In this document: positions 10,681-21,069 of the stretch, one piece after another
Position numbering within the stretch: position 1 is the first letter of the stretch
How the letters are laid out: the number at the start of each line of letters is the position of its first letter
Assembly: GCA_021846515.1 (NCBI GenBank)
Contig: JAJZWU010000006.1
Span: 28,097-92,096, forward strand
DNA length: 64,000 nucleotides
Direction: 5' to 3'
Source: Actinomycetes bacterium
GTDB taxonomy: Bacteria > Actinomycetota > Acidimicrobiia > Acidimicrobiales > JAMCPL01
Notes under the pieces: generated by a model
What the model was told of the DNA's origin: nothing
Databases searched by the model: none
Seen by the model: only the letters and a program-made list of their open reading frames with translations
Program-made: the position numbers and the translations under genes

Positions 10681-11595
10681 ATGACTCATAACACCGCAGA
10701 ACCGAGGTTTGGCAATGTAATTACCGCAATGGTCACCCCATTCCTACCGGATGGTTCTTTAGATATAGACGGTACAGTACGTTTGGCCAAATGGCTCACA
10801 GAGCATGGTAACGATGGTTTGGTTCTTGCTGGGTCTACCGGAGAAGGCACAGTTCTGAGCGATGAGGAAAAACGGGATCTATGGTCTTCGGTCGCAGAAA
10901 GTCTTACCATACCGGTGATGGCAGCCACCGGTACTGCCGACACCCGCCATACGATACAGCTTACCCGCACCGCACAAGAGTGCAGGGTAGACGGCATTCT
11001 CCTGGTTACCCCCTACTATCTACGCCCTTCTCAGCAGGGACTATTCGATCATTTCAAGGCCGTCAGTGAATCCACCGACCTACCTGTCATACTTTACGAC
11101 ATACCCTCGAGGACAGGAAGGCGTATAGCGATCGAAACCACACTAAGGCTCGTCTCCGAAGTAGGGAACATAATAGGGATAAAGGACGCTACGGGCGATA
11201 TTCCATCCGCGGCACGGCTTGTAGCTGATGCCCCGAACTATTTTGAGCTCTACAGCGGGGATGATTCATTGACTCTCCCCTTTCTGTCCATTGGAGGTGT
11301 AGGGCTGATCAGTGTTGCAGGCCACTGGGCAGGTGAAGAGCTGGGGAAGATGATCTCTTCATTCAAGGCAGGTGAAATAGGTAAGGCTGCTGAAATAAAT
11401 GCCTCTCTCATCGAGTCGTACCTCTTTGAAACATCAGAGATGTTTCCGAACCCACTGCCCGCAAAAGCAGCCTGTAGGGCACTCGGGCTCCCGTCAGGTC
11501 AATGCCGAGCTCCCCTTGGTCCGGCGCCATCCCAGCTTGACAGTGCTGCACGCCAAGTACTGGAGAGACTGGATAAGATCAACCAGCCAAAGTAG
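10681..11595 (+). CDS. dapA: 4-hydroxy-tetrahydrodipicolinate synthase
   Basis: GNVITAMVTPFLPDGSLD, LAGSTGEGTVLSDEEK, ILYDIPSRTGRRI, IIGIKDATGDI. Confidence 0.95.
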   Translation: MTHNTAEPRFGNVITAMVTPFLPDGSLDIDGTVRLAKWLTEHGNDGLVLAGSTGEGTVLSDEEKRDLWSSVAESLTIPVMAATGTADTRHTIQLTRTAQECRVDGILLVTPYYLRPSQQGLFDHFKAVSESTDLPVILYDIPSRTGRRIAIETTLRLVSEVGNIIGIKDATGDIPSAARLVADAPNYFELYSGDDSLTLPFLSIGGVGLISVAGHWAGEELGKMISSFKAGEIGKAAEINASLIESYLFETSEMFPNPLPAKAACRALGLPSGQCRAPLGPAPSQLDSAARQVLERLDKINQPK

Positions 11596-11632
11596 AGCTC
11601 GCGAGCCTTTAGGCGTACTCTACGGGCCGATA

Positions 11633-13741
11633 TTAGGCTGAAGTTGCATGCAACTTCGCCAACTCCGCATCAATCCTCTTCTCGTACTCTTCAAAGTCCT
11701 TCCTGGCCGCCCTGGGGCTCCATCGTCCCTTTATAGTAAACATCAATACGAGGAAGAGTACTTGGCCACCCAGGCACACCCACCACCATGTCTCCCACTG
11801 GTTTGGCGAATGTTTCTTGGCCGGGATAATCTTCTCTGCCGCCACCAGCAGGGTAGCCAGTTGCGGAGAATACGACTTTATATTGGCCACAACCGCAGGA
11901 GACACCGGTTTTCCTGCCTGAAGGCCACTGGCAGCCGTACTGAACAGGTTGAGGGCGTTCAACTGGTTGAATATACCCGGCTCTGTCGCCGCCAACTGCT
12001 GTTGGTTGGCAAGCAGGGTAGCCAGTTGCGGAGAGTCTGACTTTATCTTGGCCGCAACCGCAGGAGGTACCGGTTTCCCTGTTTCTACGTCAGCTGCAGC
12101 ACCACTGAAAGATACCAATCCCAGCAATTGGTTGAACAACGGAGAGGGCACCGCTGACAAATTATAGTTGCTGCCGATATAATCGGCCAGTGCCAATCCA
12201 TAGGGCTCTCCGGTAGCTTTCAATTCTGCCACAACCGATGGTGGCGCCGACTTTTTGGCATTCGCATATGGTGATGCCAGATTCAGAATATTCAAAGTAT
12301 CAACAGTCTTCACGCTGTTTGGAGTTGCAAGATAGGCAGCCATCGCCTTTCCATATGGCTCATTTGTGGCACGCAGAGCGGCCAGCACGGACGGGGGAGC
12401 CGACTTATGGCTGGCGACATACGACGAAGCGGCATTGAGCGCCTGAAGGTTAGTAGCCGCTGTATTGTTGTCGACAAGAGTCGACGCAGTCGAGATGACT
12501 TGAGGCATTACCAAAAACGAGATCGCAATTATTATCCGCAGCGTCCACCCCCATACAGCAAGGCCGGTAGCTGCCAGAGCTGGATTCTTCTCCTCTACTG
12601 CTTCGGTATAGCTAGCCATCCACGCTACATATGCCATAGCATCAAAGAATCCTATAAGGATTACAATCCACACTAGGGTGTAGTAACCGGTAGACGGTGC
12701 ATGGACTTTAGAGATGAATATAAGAGTGGCAATTATCATGCCGACTGCACCCACCAGCATAAATGGTTTGCGGACACGCAACTTATCTGAGAGAATACCA
12801 AACACTATAAGTGCACCTGCATCAAACGCCCAGTACCAGGTATTTATCCCATTGGCATTGGATGTGGTTTGGCCGTATATTACTACGAAATAAAGAGTAA
12901 ACACTGTGACCGCCGCGTAATATATGAGCAGGAACGTCGATATGCCTATCGAGGATACTATCAAGTCCCACTTGAACATAGTGCGTATCGGGCTCTTTAT
13001 CGACCCTTCTATATCTATCCCCTTTGCACGCGCTTGGACAAGAGATCTCTCCTTCTCACTTACCATCAGCTGGTCACGCAACCCGGGTGACAACTCACGC
13101 AATGCAATAAACGTAATGGCAAAGACCACCAAGGCTACAATACCGGAGATGATGAATTGGTCCTGCCAGGGGTGTAAATGTGCCAGAGTATGCTCTGCAA
13201 CAAGAGTAGCTGCAAGGCTTCCAAGTACCGGACCGAGCGTCCAAAAACCCATTGCAGATGCCCTGCCCATCTGTGGAGAAAAATCTCTTATCAGTGCAGG
13301 CGTAGATACAAGAACAAGCCCCTCGGCAAATCCTATTGCTGTATAAGCAATAGCAAAACCCAGTTCAGAGTGAATATTGGGAATTGCAAATAGCTGCAAC
13401 AGCGCTGTAGCAAGTACTCCATAAATGGTGAGGTTAACCCTGCCGACCTTATCTGAAAGACCACCAACAAGAGCGGTAACAGCCGCCGCAAGATTACCAA
13501 TTACAACCAGGGTCATGAAATACAAAAATGACATGTGGTAATAGGGAAGAAGTAGAGGAAGTACGGCGCCCTCTACAAAATAGAGATAGTACAGTACTAT
13601 CGTAATAGCAACTGTAATCCCAAGATATACGTATCTGGGGAGAGGATCCGGGTAAGTATCCATGGTCCTATCGATAATGAACCTGAACCGGCCACTTGAT
13701 TTATTTGTCCCTATAGTGCTTTCACCTGTGACACTTGTCAT
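11633..13741 (-). CDS. MFS transporter with repeat-containing insertion before the last TM
   Basis: 12-TM MFS-like pattern (GGLSDKVGRVNLTIYG loop motif); extra ~220 aa with four Pro/Ala/Ser-rich repeats. Confidence 0.85.
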   Translation of the reverse strand: MTSVTGESTIGTNKSSGRFRFIIDRTMDTYPDPLPRYVYLGITVAITIVLYYLYFVEGAVLPLLLPYYHMSFLYFMTLVVIGNLAAAVTALVGGLSDKVGRVNLTIYGVLATALLQLFAIPNIHSELGFAIAYTAIGFAEGLVLVSTPALIRDFSPQMGRASAMGFWTLGPVLGSLAATLVAEHTLAHLHPWQDQFIISGIVALVVFAITFIALRELSPGLRDQLMVSEKERSLVQARAKGIDIEGSIKSPIRTMFKWDLIVSSIGISTFLLIYYAAVTVFTLYFVVIYGQTTSNANGINTWYWAFDAGALIVFGILSDKLRVRKPFMLVGAVGMIIATLIFISKVHAPSTGYYTLVWIVILIGFFDAMAYVAWMASYTEAVEEKNPALAATGLAVWGWTLRIIIAISFLVMPQVISTASTLVDNNTAATNLQALNAASSYVASHKSAPPSVLAALRATNEPYGKAMAAYLATPNSVKTVDTLNILNLASPYANAKKSAPPSVVAELKATGEPYGLALADYIGSNYNLSAVPSPLFNQLLGLVSFSGAAADVETGKPVPPAVAAKIKSDSPQLATLLANQQQLAATEPGIFNQLNALNLFSTAASGLQAGKPVSPAVVANIKSYSPQLATLLVAAEKIIPAKKHSPNQWETWWWVCLGGQVLFLVLMFTIKGRWSPRAARKDFEEYEKRIDAELAKLHATSA

Positions 13742-14047
13742 CTACTTAACCCCTTTCACTAAATATAACGCCTGTTCTCCAGTCCCGGATCGCATATTGT
13801 GGCCAAAGCGGCAAACACAATCCGTTAGTCCTACTAATGAGATACCGGCATATCGTAACATTATAAATATCAAGTTTACTCATATTTACTGCCCAATGGT
13901 GTTTTATTGAAAGATATTTTGTACATTTCACCCAAGTAACAATGATGACATCAACCATGTGGGCGTTATCTATTCAGAGCTACAAAATGCCAGCAATAAC
14001 AGCCGTAACGGCGGCTCTAAGGCTACCTCGTGAGTCCGGGCAGTCTT

Positions 14048-15073
14048 CTACGATTCCACCAGCACTTCCTGTGAAGGCGGCAGTGTTACACTTCTGTTGC
14101 CAAAATTAGACAGCGTTACTACTATATTCGTTGCGCCGGCATATCCCACGGGAGGAGCAGCTACCGAAGAAGGCATGATTACCTCTACTTGTTGAAGTAC
14201 ACCAGATTTACTTACCCATACTCTGGCTGAAAAGAGATGGGACGATGCCCCAAAATACGTAGACTCCATCGCAAGTATGCGGCGTGCCGTGGCTGGCAAT
14301 ATGCTCTGCACGCCACTCTGTACGGCGCCGGAAAGGGAATCAGGCACGCTGCCGTGAGGACCATTTTGCGTACCACCGGGAAAAGCGGTAGTAGCAGCTG
14401 CCATGTGTAAGTCTACATTAAACGAATACTCGTAGGTCGCTGTGTTACCTACCGGAAAGCTGCCTACCTCTTTGATGTGGCCAGTTGCGCCTAAAACTGA
14501 GCCTATTATGAACATCGGATTGTAGATCATATACGACAGATAAGTATTGTTTGGTGTCGCCGCTCCTGCCGGAGGAACATACTTGATCCAACGATAGGGT
14601 GAACCTTGTGGAGACTGGCCTGATGACGTCCTGCCTGACCCATGTGAAGACGTACTTCCAGATGGCGCTGAACCGGTTGTACTATCTGAGAGCATAACGC
14701 CGGACCCCACAAATGCCATGAACTCGCCAAATTTACCCGCACTTAACGAAGCACTGGCCAAATTGAAATTAACCGTACCTGAGGCGGTATCATCTGCGCC
14801 TACAATGGTAGAACCACCAGATAACTTTACCTGGAGGTCAGCACCGCTCTCATGCAGCGTACGTGAGATCACAGTTGCTACAAACTGCCGCGTAGGTGGA
14901 CCGGGGGGCTTTATCACCCCTGGACCGGAACTGCACGAATCCAACAGCAATGCCGCCACCCCAAGAATAGCAACTAAGCGTGCTTTACCTTTTCCTTCTT
15001 TGGCCTTGGCGTATAGCGTGAACCCAGGCTTTCCCATCATCACGTTATTTACGAAACGACACACCAGTGCCAC
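14048..15073 (-). CDS. Putative lipoprotein, unknown function
   Basis: N-terminal hydrophobic segment followed by lipobox-like LLLDSC; no recognised domain; start uncertain. Confidence 0.55.
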   Translation of the reverse strand: MALVCRFVNNVMMGKPGFTLYAKAKEGKGKARLVAILGVAALLLDSCSSGPGVIKPPGPPTRQFVATVISRTLHESGADLQVKLSGGSTIVGADDTASGTVNFNLASASLSAGKFGEFMAFVGSGVMLSDSTTGSAPSGSTSSHGSGRTSSGQSPQGSPYRWIKYVPPAGAATPNNTYLSYMIYNPMFIIGSVLGATGHIKEVGSFPVGNTATYEYSFNVDLHMAAATTAFPGGTQNGPHGSVPDSLSGAVQSGVQSILPATARRILAMESTYFGASSHLFSARVWVSKSGVLQQVEVIMPSSVAAPPVGYAGATNIVVTLSNFGNRSVTLPPSQEVLVES

Positions 15074-15108
15074 ACCAAAAACTCATTAGCACGGCATGGA
15101 TGCGTCAG

Positions 15109-16404
15109 CTAAACCAGTGGATCACAAGCTGAGGATACGGAAGTGGGCGCCCCGCTTGAATGCGCCAGAATATTTGGACCCCACAGATTATACGTCTTGC
15201 CTATCCACTGCGTACCACCAAACAAATGGGCGTTACCCGCTAACCCAAACCCAGCTTGAACTCCACCGCATACAGCCCACCAGGGAGCAGCACCGGTAGA
15301 AGACCAGCCAACTGCACCTACCTGTGCCATTGGACCAGCTTGTATATCAGGGCCTGCGAGGTCGTATACCAGAAAATCAATCTGCCCCCACAGGTTTGCT
15401 TGGACATTTACACCTGCCTGTGCAGTAACTCCCACTCCTCCAGGTGCAAAGCAGGCAACATTGTCTGCCGTGGCGCACTTGAAGGTAGTACTTGCGCCCC
15501 ATGTTCCATTTTGCAAACCAGCGTTGAATCCCATAATGGCAGATTCGCTAAGTGGGTTGGAATTCGCAGCAGATACGGTGGCGCCTACTCCTACATTGGC
15601 AGAGGTTGTAACATACAGCTGGAGGGCGGGAACGATCTCCACTGGAATCGGACCGGCCATAATGGTAAACGAAGCCAGCGGCTGTGAGAGCAGTGGGAAA
15701 GTGTTGCTGTAGCTAACCGGCCCAGTAATGTTTACTACAAAGTTGGCCGACTCGCCCAGCGTGCCACCTACTGTAAACTTGGTGACCGATACGCCATTCA
15801 GTCCAATACACGCCTGAGCAGATGGCGCCAGATTAACCGTAGATGCATTCAGATCAAAGCTGGGGCCTATGGTGACACCATTATTGCTGTAGGCCGGAAA
15901 AGTATGGCTGGCGTTTATGTTATGCAGGGTAATCTCCCCAGGACTCCACTGGAAGCAGCCTGGAGGAGCTGACGGTCCTACGTATGCGTAGAAGGAACCA
16001 CAGAAGATAATAGTGGTAAAACATGACGGGCTTGTTCCGGATGAATTGGTGACCGTCACCTGAACCTTACCCCCATGTCCATCCATAATTGCTGGCTCTG
16101 CAGGTACAACTACCGACAATGATGTATTGGATAGTACTTTTATGTTGGTTGTAGTAGATCCCCCAAAGGATACCTGAGTGGCTCCATCAAAGTTGTTACC
16201 GGAGATAGTAACTGTATTACCGCCGTTCGTAGAGCCACTGTTCGGCGAAATAGAACTAACTGAAGGTACAGCCGAGTTACCTCCCAGGCCAATGCCTAGC
16301 GTAGAACATGCACTGGCAACCAGAGTAACTGCCGCCAAAACTACCGCTACTCTACCCATATGAACTGCCTTACCTGCCATCCATAGTTTGCGCATAAGTA
16401 TCAC
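15109..16404 (-). CDS. Putative secreted lipoprotein with IPT/TIG domain
   Basis: Signal with ASAC lipobox-like motif, VSSISPNSGSTNGGNTVTISGNNFDGATQVSFGG (TIG). Confidence 0.75.
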   Translation of the reverse strand: MILMRKLWMAGKAVHMGRVAVVLAAVTLVASACSTLGIGLGGNSAVPSVSSISPNSGSTNGGNTVTISGNNFDGATQVSFGGSTTTNIKVLSNTSLSVVVPAEPAIMDGHGGKVQVTVTNSSGTSPSCFTTIIFCGSFYAYVGPSAPPGCFQWSPGEITLHNINASHTFPAYSNNGVTIGPSFDLNASTVNLAPSAQACIGLNGVSVTKFTVGGTLGESANFVVNITGPVSYSNTFPLLSQPLASFTIMAGPIPVEIVPALQLYVTTSANVGVGATVSAANSNPLSESAIMGFNAGLQNGTWGASTTFKCATADNVACFAPGGVGVTAQAGVNVQANLWGQIDFLVYDLAGPDIQAGPMAQVGAVGWSSTGAAPWWAVCGGVQAGFGLAGNAHLFGGTQWIGKTYNLWGPNILAHSSGAPTSVSSACDPLV

Positions 16405-16667
16405 CTTACTCCCTTCTTAACATGCCAACCCCTTGTAAGATGTTGACTCACCTATCAACAACAATTATACGCCATAATTTACAAATGTCAAGTCCTACTC
16501 ACAAGTAATATTAGTAATAAGTACAATTTTTCGTTATAGCAATAGACGGATTCAACCAACTTCATCCACACTGTCCCAATGATCACAGCCAGCCAAGCTA
16601 TCTCCCAGGCAGTTGGCCGGTAGGATTACGTAATACACCCACACTCCAAAGCATGCAGTCATGAACG

Positions 16668-17507
16668 CTAAATATCAGACTTCAGTACAGTAGTGGCGCC
16701 CATTACAGAGAGCAGCGCTGCATAACCAATTAACACCATGCCTCCTCCCCACCAGGGCAATAACGAAGCCCTGGAACCGATTCCGCTTGCATGGGCAGGT
16801 ACGCGTTCCAGTGCCATAAGTGCAGTTTGAGGCAGGTACGGAACTACATAAGGCGCAATGGCATAAAGAAGAATTATCAGCGCGGGACCGATGGTAAGAA
16901 GGCCGACTCCCGAGATTATCGCAATTACCTGGTTGTGGATCAGGGTTCCAATACCGACACCGATCAGCATAAACAGTACAAACCCCGCCAGGTCTACCGG
17001 CAAATAGATAAGTGAATTTCGTAAAAACGTACCAGGATCAAGATTCCACACAGCGCTGAACAGCACCCCTACTGCCGCCGACAGAAAGGCGACAAGCACC
17101 CCATAAAGTATCCCCCAGACAACCGATGCAACCAGTTTGGCGCCCAGCACCCTAACTCTCTGAGGCTCTACCAAATAGGTAAAGGAGGCGGTACTGTACC
17201 TGTACTCACTCGTCACACAGATTATGCCCAAAACGACAGCGAATACCTGTGGATAATTATACGACTGATAGAGGACAGAAGGGTACCATCCAGAAGAACC
17301 ATAGTCGGTAGACCCGATACCAGATCCAGCAGAGCCATAAGCTGAAGCGCCATTGACAATACTCGTATGAGCTATATGCAAAAACAGTATGACTATCAAG
17401 AATGCCAGTGCGGCCCCACTACCCATCAACACCCAAGTCGACCTCAGTGTACGGTACTTCAACAGCTCGGAATGGATTAGCCGAATCATTCGCTGATCGC
17501 GTTCCAA
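16668..17507 (-). CDS. ABC-2 type transporter permease
   Basis: IHSELLKYRTLRSTWVL start, TSEYRYSTASFTYLVEPQR; overlaps upstream ATPase gene. Confidence 0.85.
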   Translation of the reverse strand: MERDQRMIRLIHSELLKYRTLRSTWVLMGSGAALAFLIVILFLHIAHTSIVNGASAYGSAGSGIGSTDYGSSGWYPSVLYQSYNYPQVFAVVLGIICVTSEYRYSTASFTYLVEPQRVRVLGAKLVASVVWGILYGVLVAFLSAAVGVLFSAVWNLDPGTFLRNSLIYLPVDLAGFVLFMLIGVGIGTLIHNQVIAIISGVGLLTIGPALIILLYAIAPYVVPYLPQTALMALERVPAHASGIGSRASLLPWWGGGMVLIGYAALLSVMGATTVLKSDI

Positions 17508-18400
17508 GCTGTGCTTGATTGCGGATTGGCCGTCAACTGCAGAAAGGCCTCTTCCAAACCTCTTGAAGTAGTCATCTCATAGATAATAATCTGGCTCTGC
17601 GCCACCAGCGCACCGACCTGTTCAAGTGGCAGACCACTTACATCTACCAGCCCGGCACCCTTGAAATGTGCCCTTCCTCCAGCTGCTTGTATTACCTGGA
17701 TCATTCTCTCCGGTTCCGGCGTACGGAATTTTATTTCCACTCCGCCAATGCCCTGAATAATCTGATCCAGAGGACCCGATGCTACCTCATGACCGCTGGC
17801 AATAATGACAACGTCGTCAGCCATCTGGGACATCTCACTCAGCTGATGCGATGAGACGAGCACTGTTTTCCCCTGTGTCGACAACCATTTTAGAAAATTT
17901 CTGAGCCAGGCAATCCCCTGAGGGTCAAGGCCGTTCCCGGGCTCATCCAATATGAGGACCGAAGGATCTCCAAGCAGCGCCATAGCAAGAGATAGGCGTT
18001 GGCGCATGCCAAGCGAGTATGCACCTACTCTCTTTTCAGCATGTTCATTCAAGCCCACCAGTTGGAGTAACTCACTTACGCGTTCATACGGCGCCCCGAT
18101 GGAGGCTGCTCCAATCAGCATGTTTGCCTTGGCGGATCTTGCCGGGTGGGCAACCGTAGATTCGAGTACAACGCCTATGTGCTTTGCCGGGTCAGTAATG
18201 TCCCTGTAGTTTGCACCATTTACAGTTGCCGTTCCAGAGGTAGGCTGCACCAGACCGGCAATCATCTTTAGGGTAGTAGTCTTGCCGGCACCATTGGAAC
18301 CCAGAAAACCGGTCACCCTGCCAGGCATTACACGAAAAGTTAGGTTATTGACTGCAAGAACATTACGATAGCGCTTGGTCAGTCCACTAACTTCTATCAT
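17486..18400 (-). CDS. ABC transporter ATP-binding protein
   Basis: GFLGSNGAGKTTTLKMIAGL Walker A, YSLGMRQRLSLAMALLGDPSVLILDEPGNGLDPQG. Confidence 0.95.
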   Translation of the reverse strand: MIEVSGLTKRYRNVLAVNNLTFRVMPGRVTGFLGSNGAGKTTTLKMIAGLVQPTSGTATVNGANYRDITDPAKHIGVVLESTVAHPARSAKANMLIGAASIGAPYERVSELLQLVGLNEHAEKRVGAYSLGMRQRLSLAMALLGDPSVLILDEPGNGLDPQGIAWLRNFLKWLSTQGKTVLVSSHQLSEMSQMADDVVIIASGHEVASGPLDQIIQGIGGVEIKFRTPEPERMIQVIQAAGGRAHFKGAGLVDVSGLPLEQVGALVAQSQIIIYEMTTSRGLEEAFLQLTANPQSSTAWNAISE

Positions 18401-18637
18401 CCAACCATCCCTGCTCTCATTGCAACAACCCTATCAGAACCAAACAATGTGATGTAGGTAAATGTTGATATAGGCAGTGCGAGACAACTACACCCGGCGT
18501 GCCAACCAGTGTGCGGGAATGCTATGGGGTAAAGCTGGCTCACGCTTCTGGCATGGAAATCCAAGATAGCATTTTGTCGCTCTGTCCCGTTGTCCCTGAG
18601 CGGTAATATCAATGATTTTTTGCTGGATACTAAAACG

Positions 18638-19723
18638 CTAGTAGGTGATGACCTGCCTTATTGCCTCTCCTCTTTTCATCACCTGTAGGGCGTCATTGAC
18701 TTCAGAGAGATCTATCTTTCTGGTAATCATGCCCTCAAGATCCAAACGACCACTCTTCCACAAGTGAAGCAGCATCGGGAAGTCCCTACGCACATCAGCC
18801 GAGCCATATAGTGTACCTTTCACAGACTTGTTGGTAAAGAAGAGCTCAAAAGCGTTGAACTCCAGAGTCTGATCCATCCTTCCTGCCCCGACTATGACAG
18901 CAGTACCTCCTCTACGGGCATGGTCGTATGCCGCACGCATAGTCTGTGACAATCCGATGCACTCAAACACGTAGTCAAAGCCATCACCGTCGGTAACCTC
19001 GGACTTAACTGCATCAAGCTGGTCCGGAAGCACCGCATGAGTGGCGCCAAAGCGCTTGGCATCTTCCAACTTGGACGGAACTGTATCCATGGCGACTATC
19101 TCAGCTGCACCGGCAATTCTCGCACCCTGTATGGCTGCAATACCTACTCCACCGCAGCCTATTACCAGTGCATTGGATCCGGGCTTCAATTGTGCACAAT
19201 TAATAGCGGCGCCTACACCGGTAGTCACTCCACAACCGAGTAATGCAGATATCTCGTAGGGAATATCGCTAGGTACGGCTATCGCTGCCTCCTCAGGCAG
19301 GACCACCTCTTCCGAAAAGGTTCCCGTACCGAGAAAGCCGTATGCCGGGTCCTGGCCATTAAAGGTAAACCGCGGAATGAAGCCGATGTTCATAGTGATT
19401 TGGACACAAAGGTTTGGCTGCCCTCCCAGGCAAAACTTGCACCTACCGCACGGCGGTATCCATGCTACTACGATATGATCTCCCACCGATAGATGCTTAA
19501 CTCCACTACCTACCTCTACCACCTCTCCTGAACCTTCATGTCCAAGAACAGCCGGTGCGGGCTGTGGAAGTGTTCCATTCATAGCAGAGAGGTCAGAGTG
19601 ACACACGCCACTCGCATGAATTCGTACCCTTACTTCGCCCGGCTGCAGATCTTTGGCAGTCTCCACGTCGTCGCGTATATCCAGGGTCTCATCACCAACT
19701 TGCCGTAACATCGCTGCACGCAT
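18638..19723 (-). CDS. Zinc-dependent alcohol dehydrogenase (MDR; possibly NDMA-dependent type)
   Basis: GVCHSDLSAMNG, GHEGSGEVVEVGSGV, CGRCKFCLGGQPNLC structural zinc, VIGCGGVGIAAIQGA; SD gaggagg before ATG at 19723. Confidence 0.9.
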   Translation of the reverse strand: MRAAMLRQVGDETLDIRDDVETAKDLQPGEVRVRIHASGVCHSDLSAMNGTLPQPAPAVLGHEGSGEVVEVGSGVKHLSVGDHIVVAWIPPCGRCKFCLGGQPNLCVQITMNIGFIPRFTFNGQDPAYGFLGTGTFSEEVVLPEEAAIAVPSDIPYEISALLGCGVTTGVGAAINCAQLKPGSNALVIGCGGVGIAAIQGARIAGAAEIVAMDTVPSKLEDAKRFGATHAVLPDQLDAVKSEVTDGDGFDYVFECIGLSQTMRAAYDHARRGGTAVIVGAGRMDQTLEFNAFELFFTNKSVKGTLYGSADVRRDFPMLLHLWKSGRLDLEGMITRKIDLSEVNDALQVMKRGEAIRQVITY

Positions 19724-19881
19724 ACAAAACCTCCTCAGTTGCTCGTGCCGTACGTACATATAGCGCGTACTTAATCTATATCTGTATGCTAACCATTGGA
19801 GCACGAAACGCGCCCAATGCGCAAATCCTTATAAGATTCCTTATAGGATTACGCGGTGACAGTACCTCCCGCAGGAAAGAT

Positions 19882-20895
19882 TCACCTAACGCCAGATACT
19901 TTCCGGGTCGGCAACGCTTCGCTGCCGACAGCGTACCCACCGTTAAAGACGGCATCCCTTCCCTCAGCGTGGCCACCCGCCGGTAATGCGTACCTGCCAG
20001 AATCCTGATACACCCTACCCTCATCTCTGTCATCTGTAACCGGACGGTGTGCATGTGCCGGTCTCCTGGTGTTCATGACAGGTACATGTCCTTTGGCTGT
20101 ATGCTTGCGCGTGGCGTGTAACCTACTCGTATTTACTCTGGCCGCATGATGCATCCTGGCTGCATTCATCCGGGCAAGCAATACTATATATGCCACTGCC
20201 GCAGCCGCTCCCAGCATGCTCAAAATCATCATGAATCCCAACGCCGGGATCAAGCCGAATAAAAAGAAAACAACCACGGAACCGATCAGTCCTACCAGTA
20301 TCCTGCGTCTACGCAGTCCAGCGGAACCGGATCTATGCAAGTTCCTCGTGTTGTAATTGGAACTGGCGTACATGCTACCCTCCTTGTACGATTGATTGTG
20401 ATACGACGAAATCCCATCATGCAACAGATTACTGTAAGGTTCATCACCGTCATGGAATGAATTACTCACACTACTTCCTGCCTCAATCACGGGAACTGAG
20501 GAATGGTATGCGTAATTACTATTGTCCGTTTCCCTCCCGTAGCTGGAAAAACTATTTGAACCAGAATAACCGGGCTCCATCTGTCCCATTGTTTGAGTTG
20601 CTTGAGGGCCTATAACCCTGACCAATGAGACCCTCTCATGACTTGCCCAACTTGCATCGCCGACGATAACGTTGGTGGACTGGAAGGCAGAGTAATAGGA
20701 TGCCTCACCGGCTGGATTATGGCGAAAGCTGTCAATAGGGGTTAGCTCGGCATGCTTTTTTCTCAAGGTTCTCAACTGCCGTTTGAATGCCCATACAGAA
20801 TGTGACGACATGCGTTCTTTTCGCCGTTTCCAGAGCTGCGAACCCAAAACCACTACCCACACAATTGCAAGTAAAATAAGTACGGTCACGCTCAC
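19882..20895 (-). CDS. Membrane protein with N-terminal signal anchor and C-terminal TM pair; SepX/GlpR-like topology
   Basis: MSVTVLILLAIVWVVVLGSQLWKRRKE..., long polar linker, RRRRILVGLIGSVVVFFLFGLIPALGFMMILSMLGAAAAVAYIVLLARMN. Confidence 0.5.
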   Translation of the reverse strand: MSVTVLILLAIVWVVVLGSQLWKRRKERMSSHSVWAFKRQLRTLRKKHAELTPIDSFRHNPAGEASYYSAFQSTNVIVGDASWASHERVSLVRVIGPQATQTMGQMEPGYSGSNSFSSYGRETDNSNYAYHSSVPVIEAGSSVSNSFHDGDEPYSNLLHDGISSYHNQSYKEGSMYASSNYNTRNLHRSGSAGLRRRRILVGLIGSVVVFFLFGLIPALGFMMILSMLGAAAAVAYIVLLARMNAARMHHAARVNTSRLHATRKHTAKGHVPVMNTRRPAHAHRPVTDDRDEGRVYQDSGRYALPAGGHAEGRDAVFNGGYAVGSEALPTRKVSGVR

Positions 20896-21069
20896 AGTCT
20901 CCTCACTATCTACCCTTTCGAGTTAGGATAGCATCAATCATACCGCCAATGGTGGATTTCGAAAAATAACCAAGCGAGCAGGCTATTCTCAAACGGCACC
21001 CGGAGGGACTTGTTAATCACGAGATCTGCGACAACGGCACTCTTCCAGACGGCCAAGTCGAACGTACGG

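Noticed and set aside
10649-15061. Similar strings CATCAC..TATTTACGA.ACG near 10649 and 15039
   Set aside because: Short, imperfect similarity at one promoter and one coding start; not enough to call a shared regulatory element.
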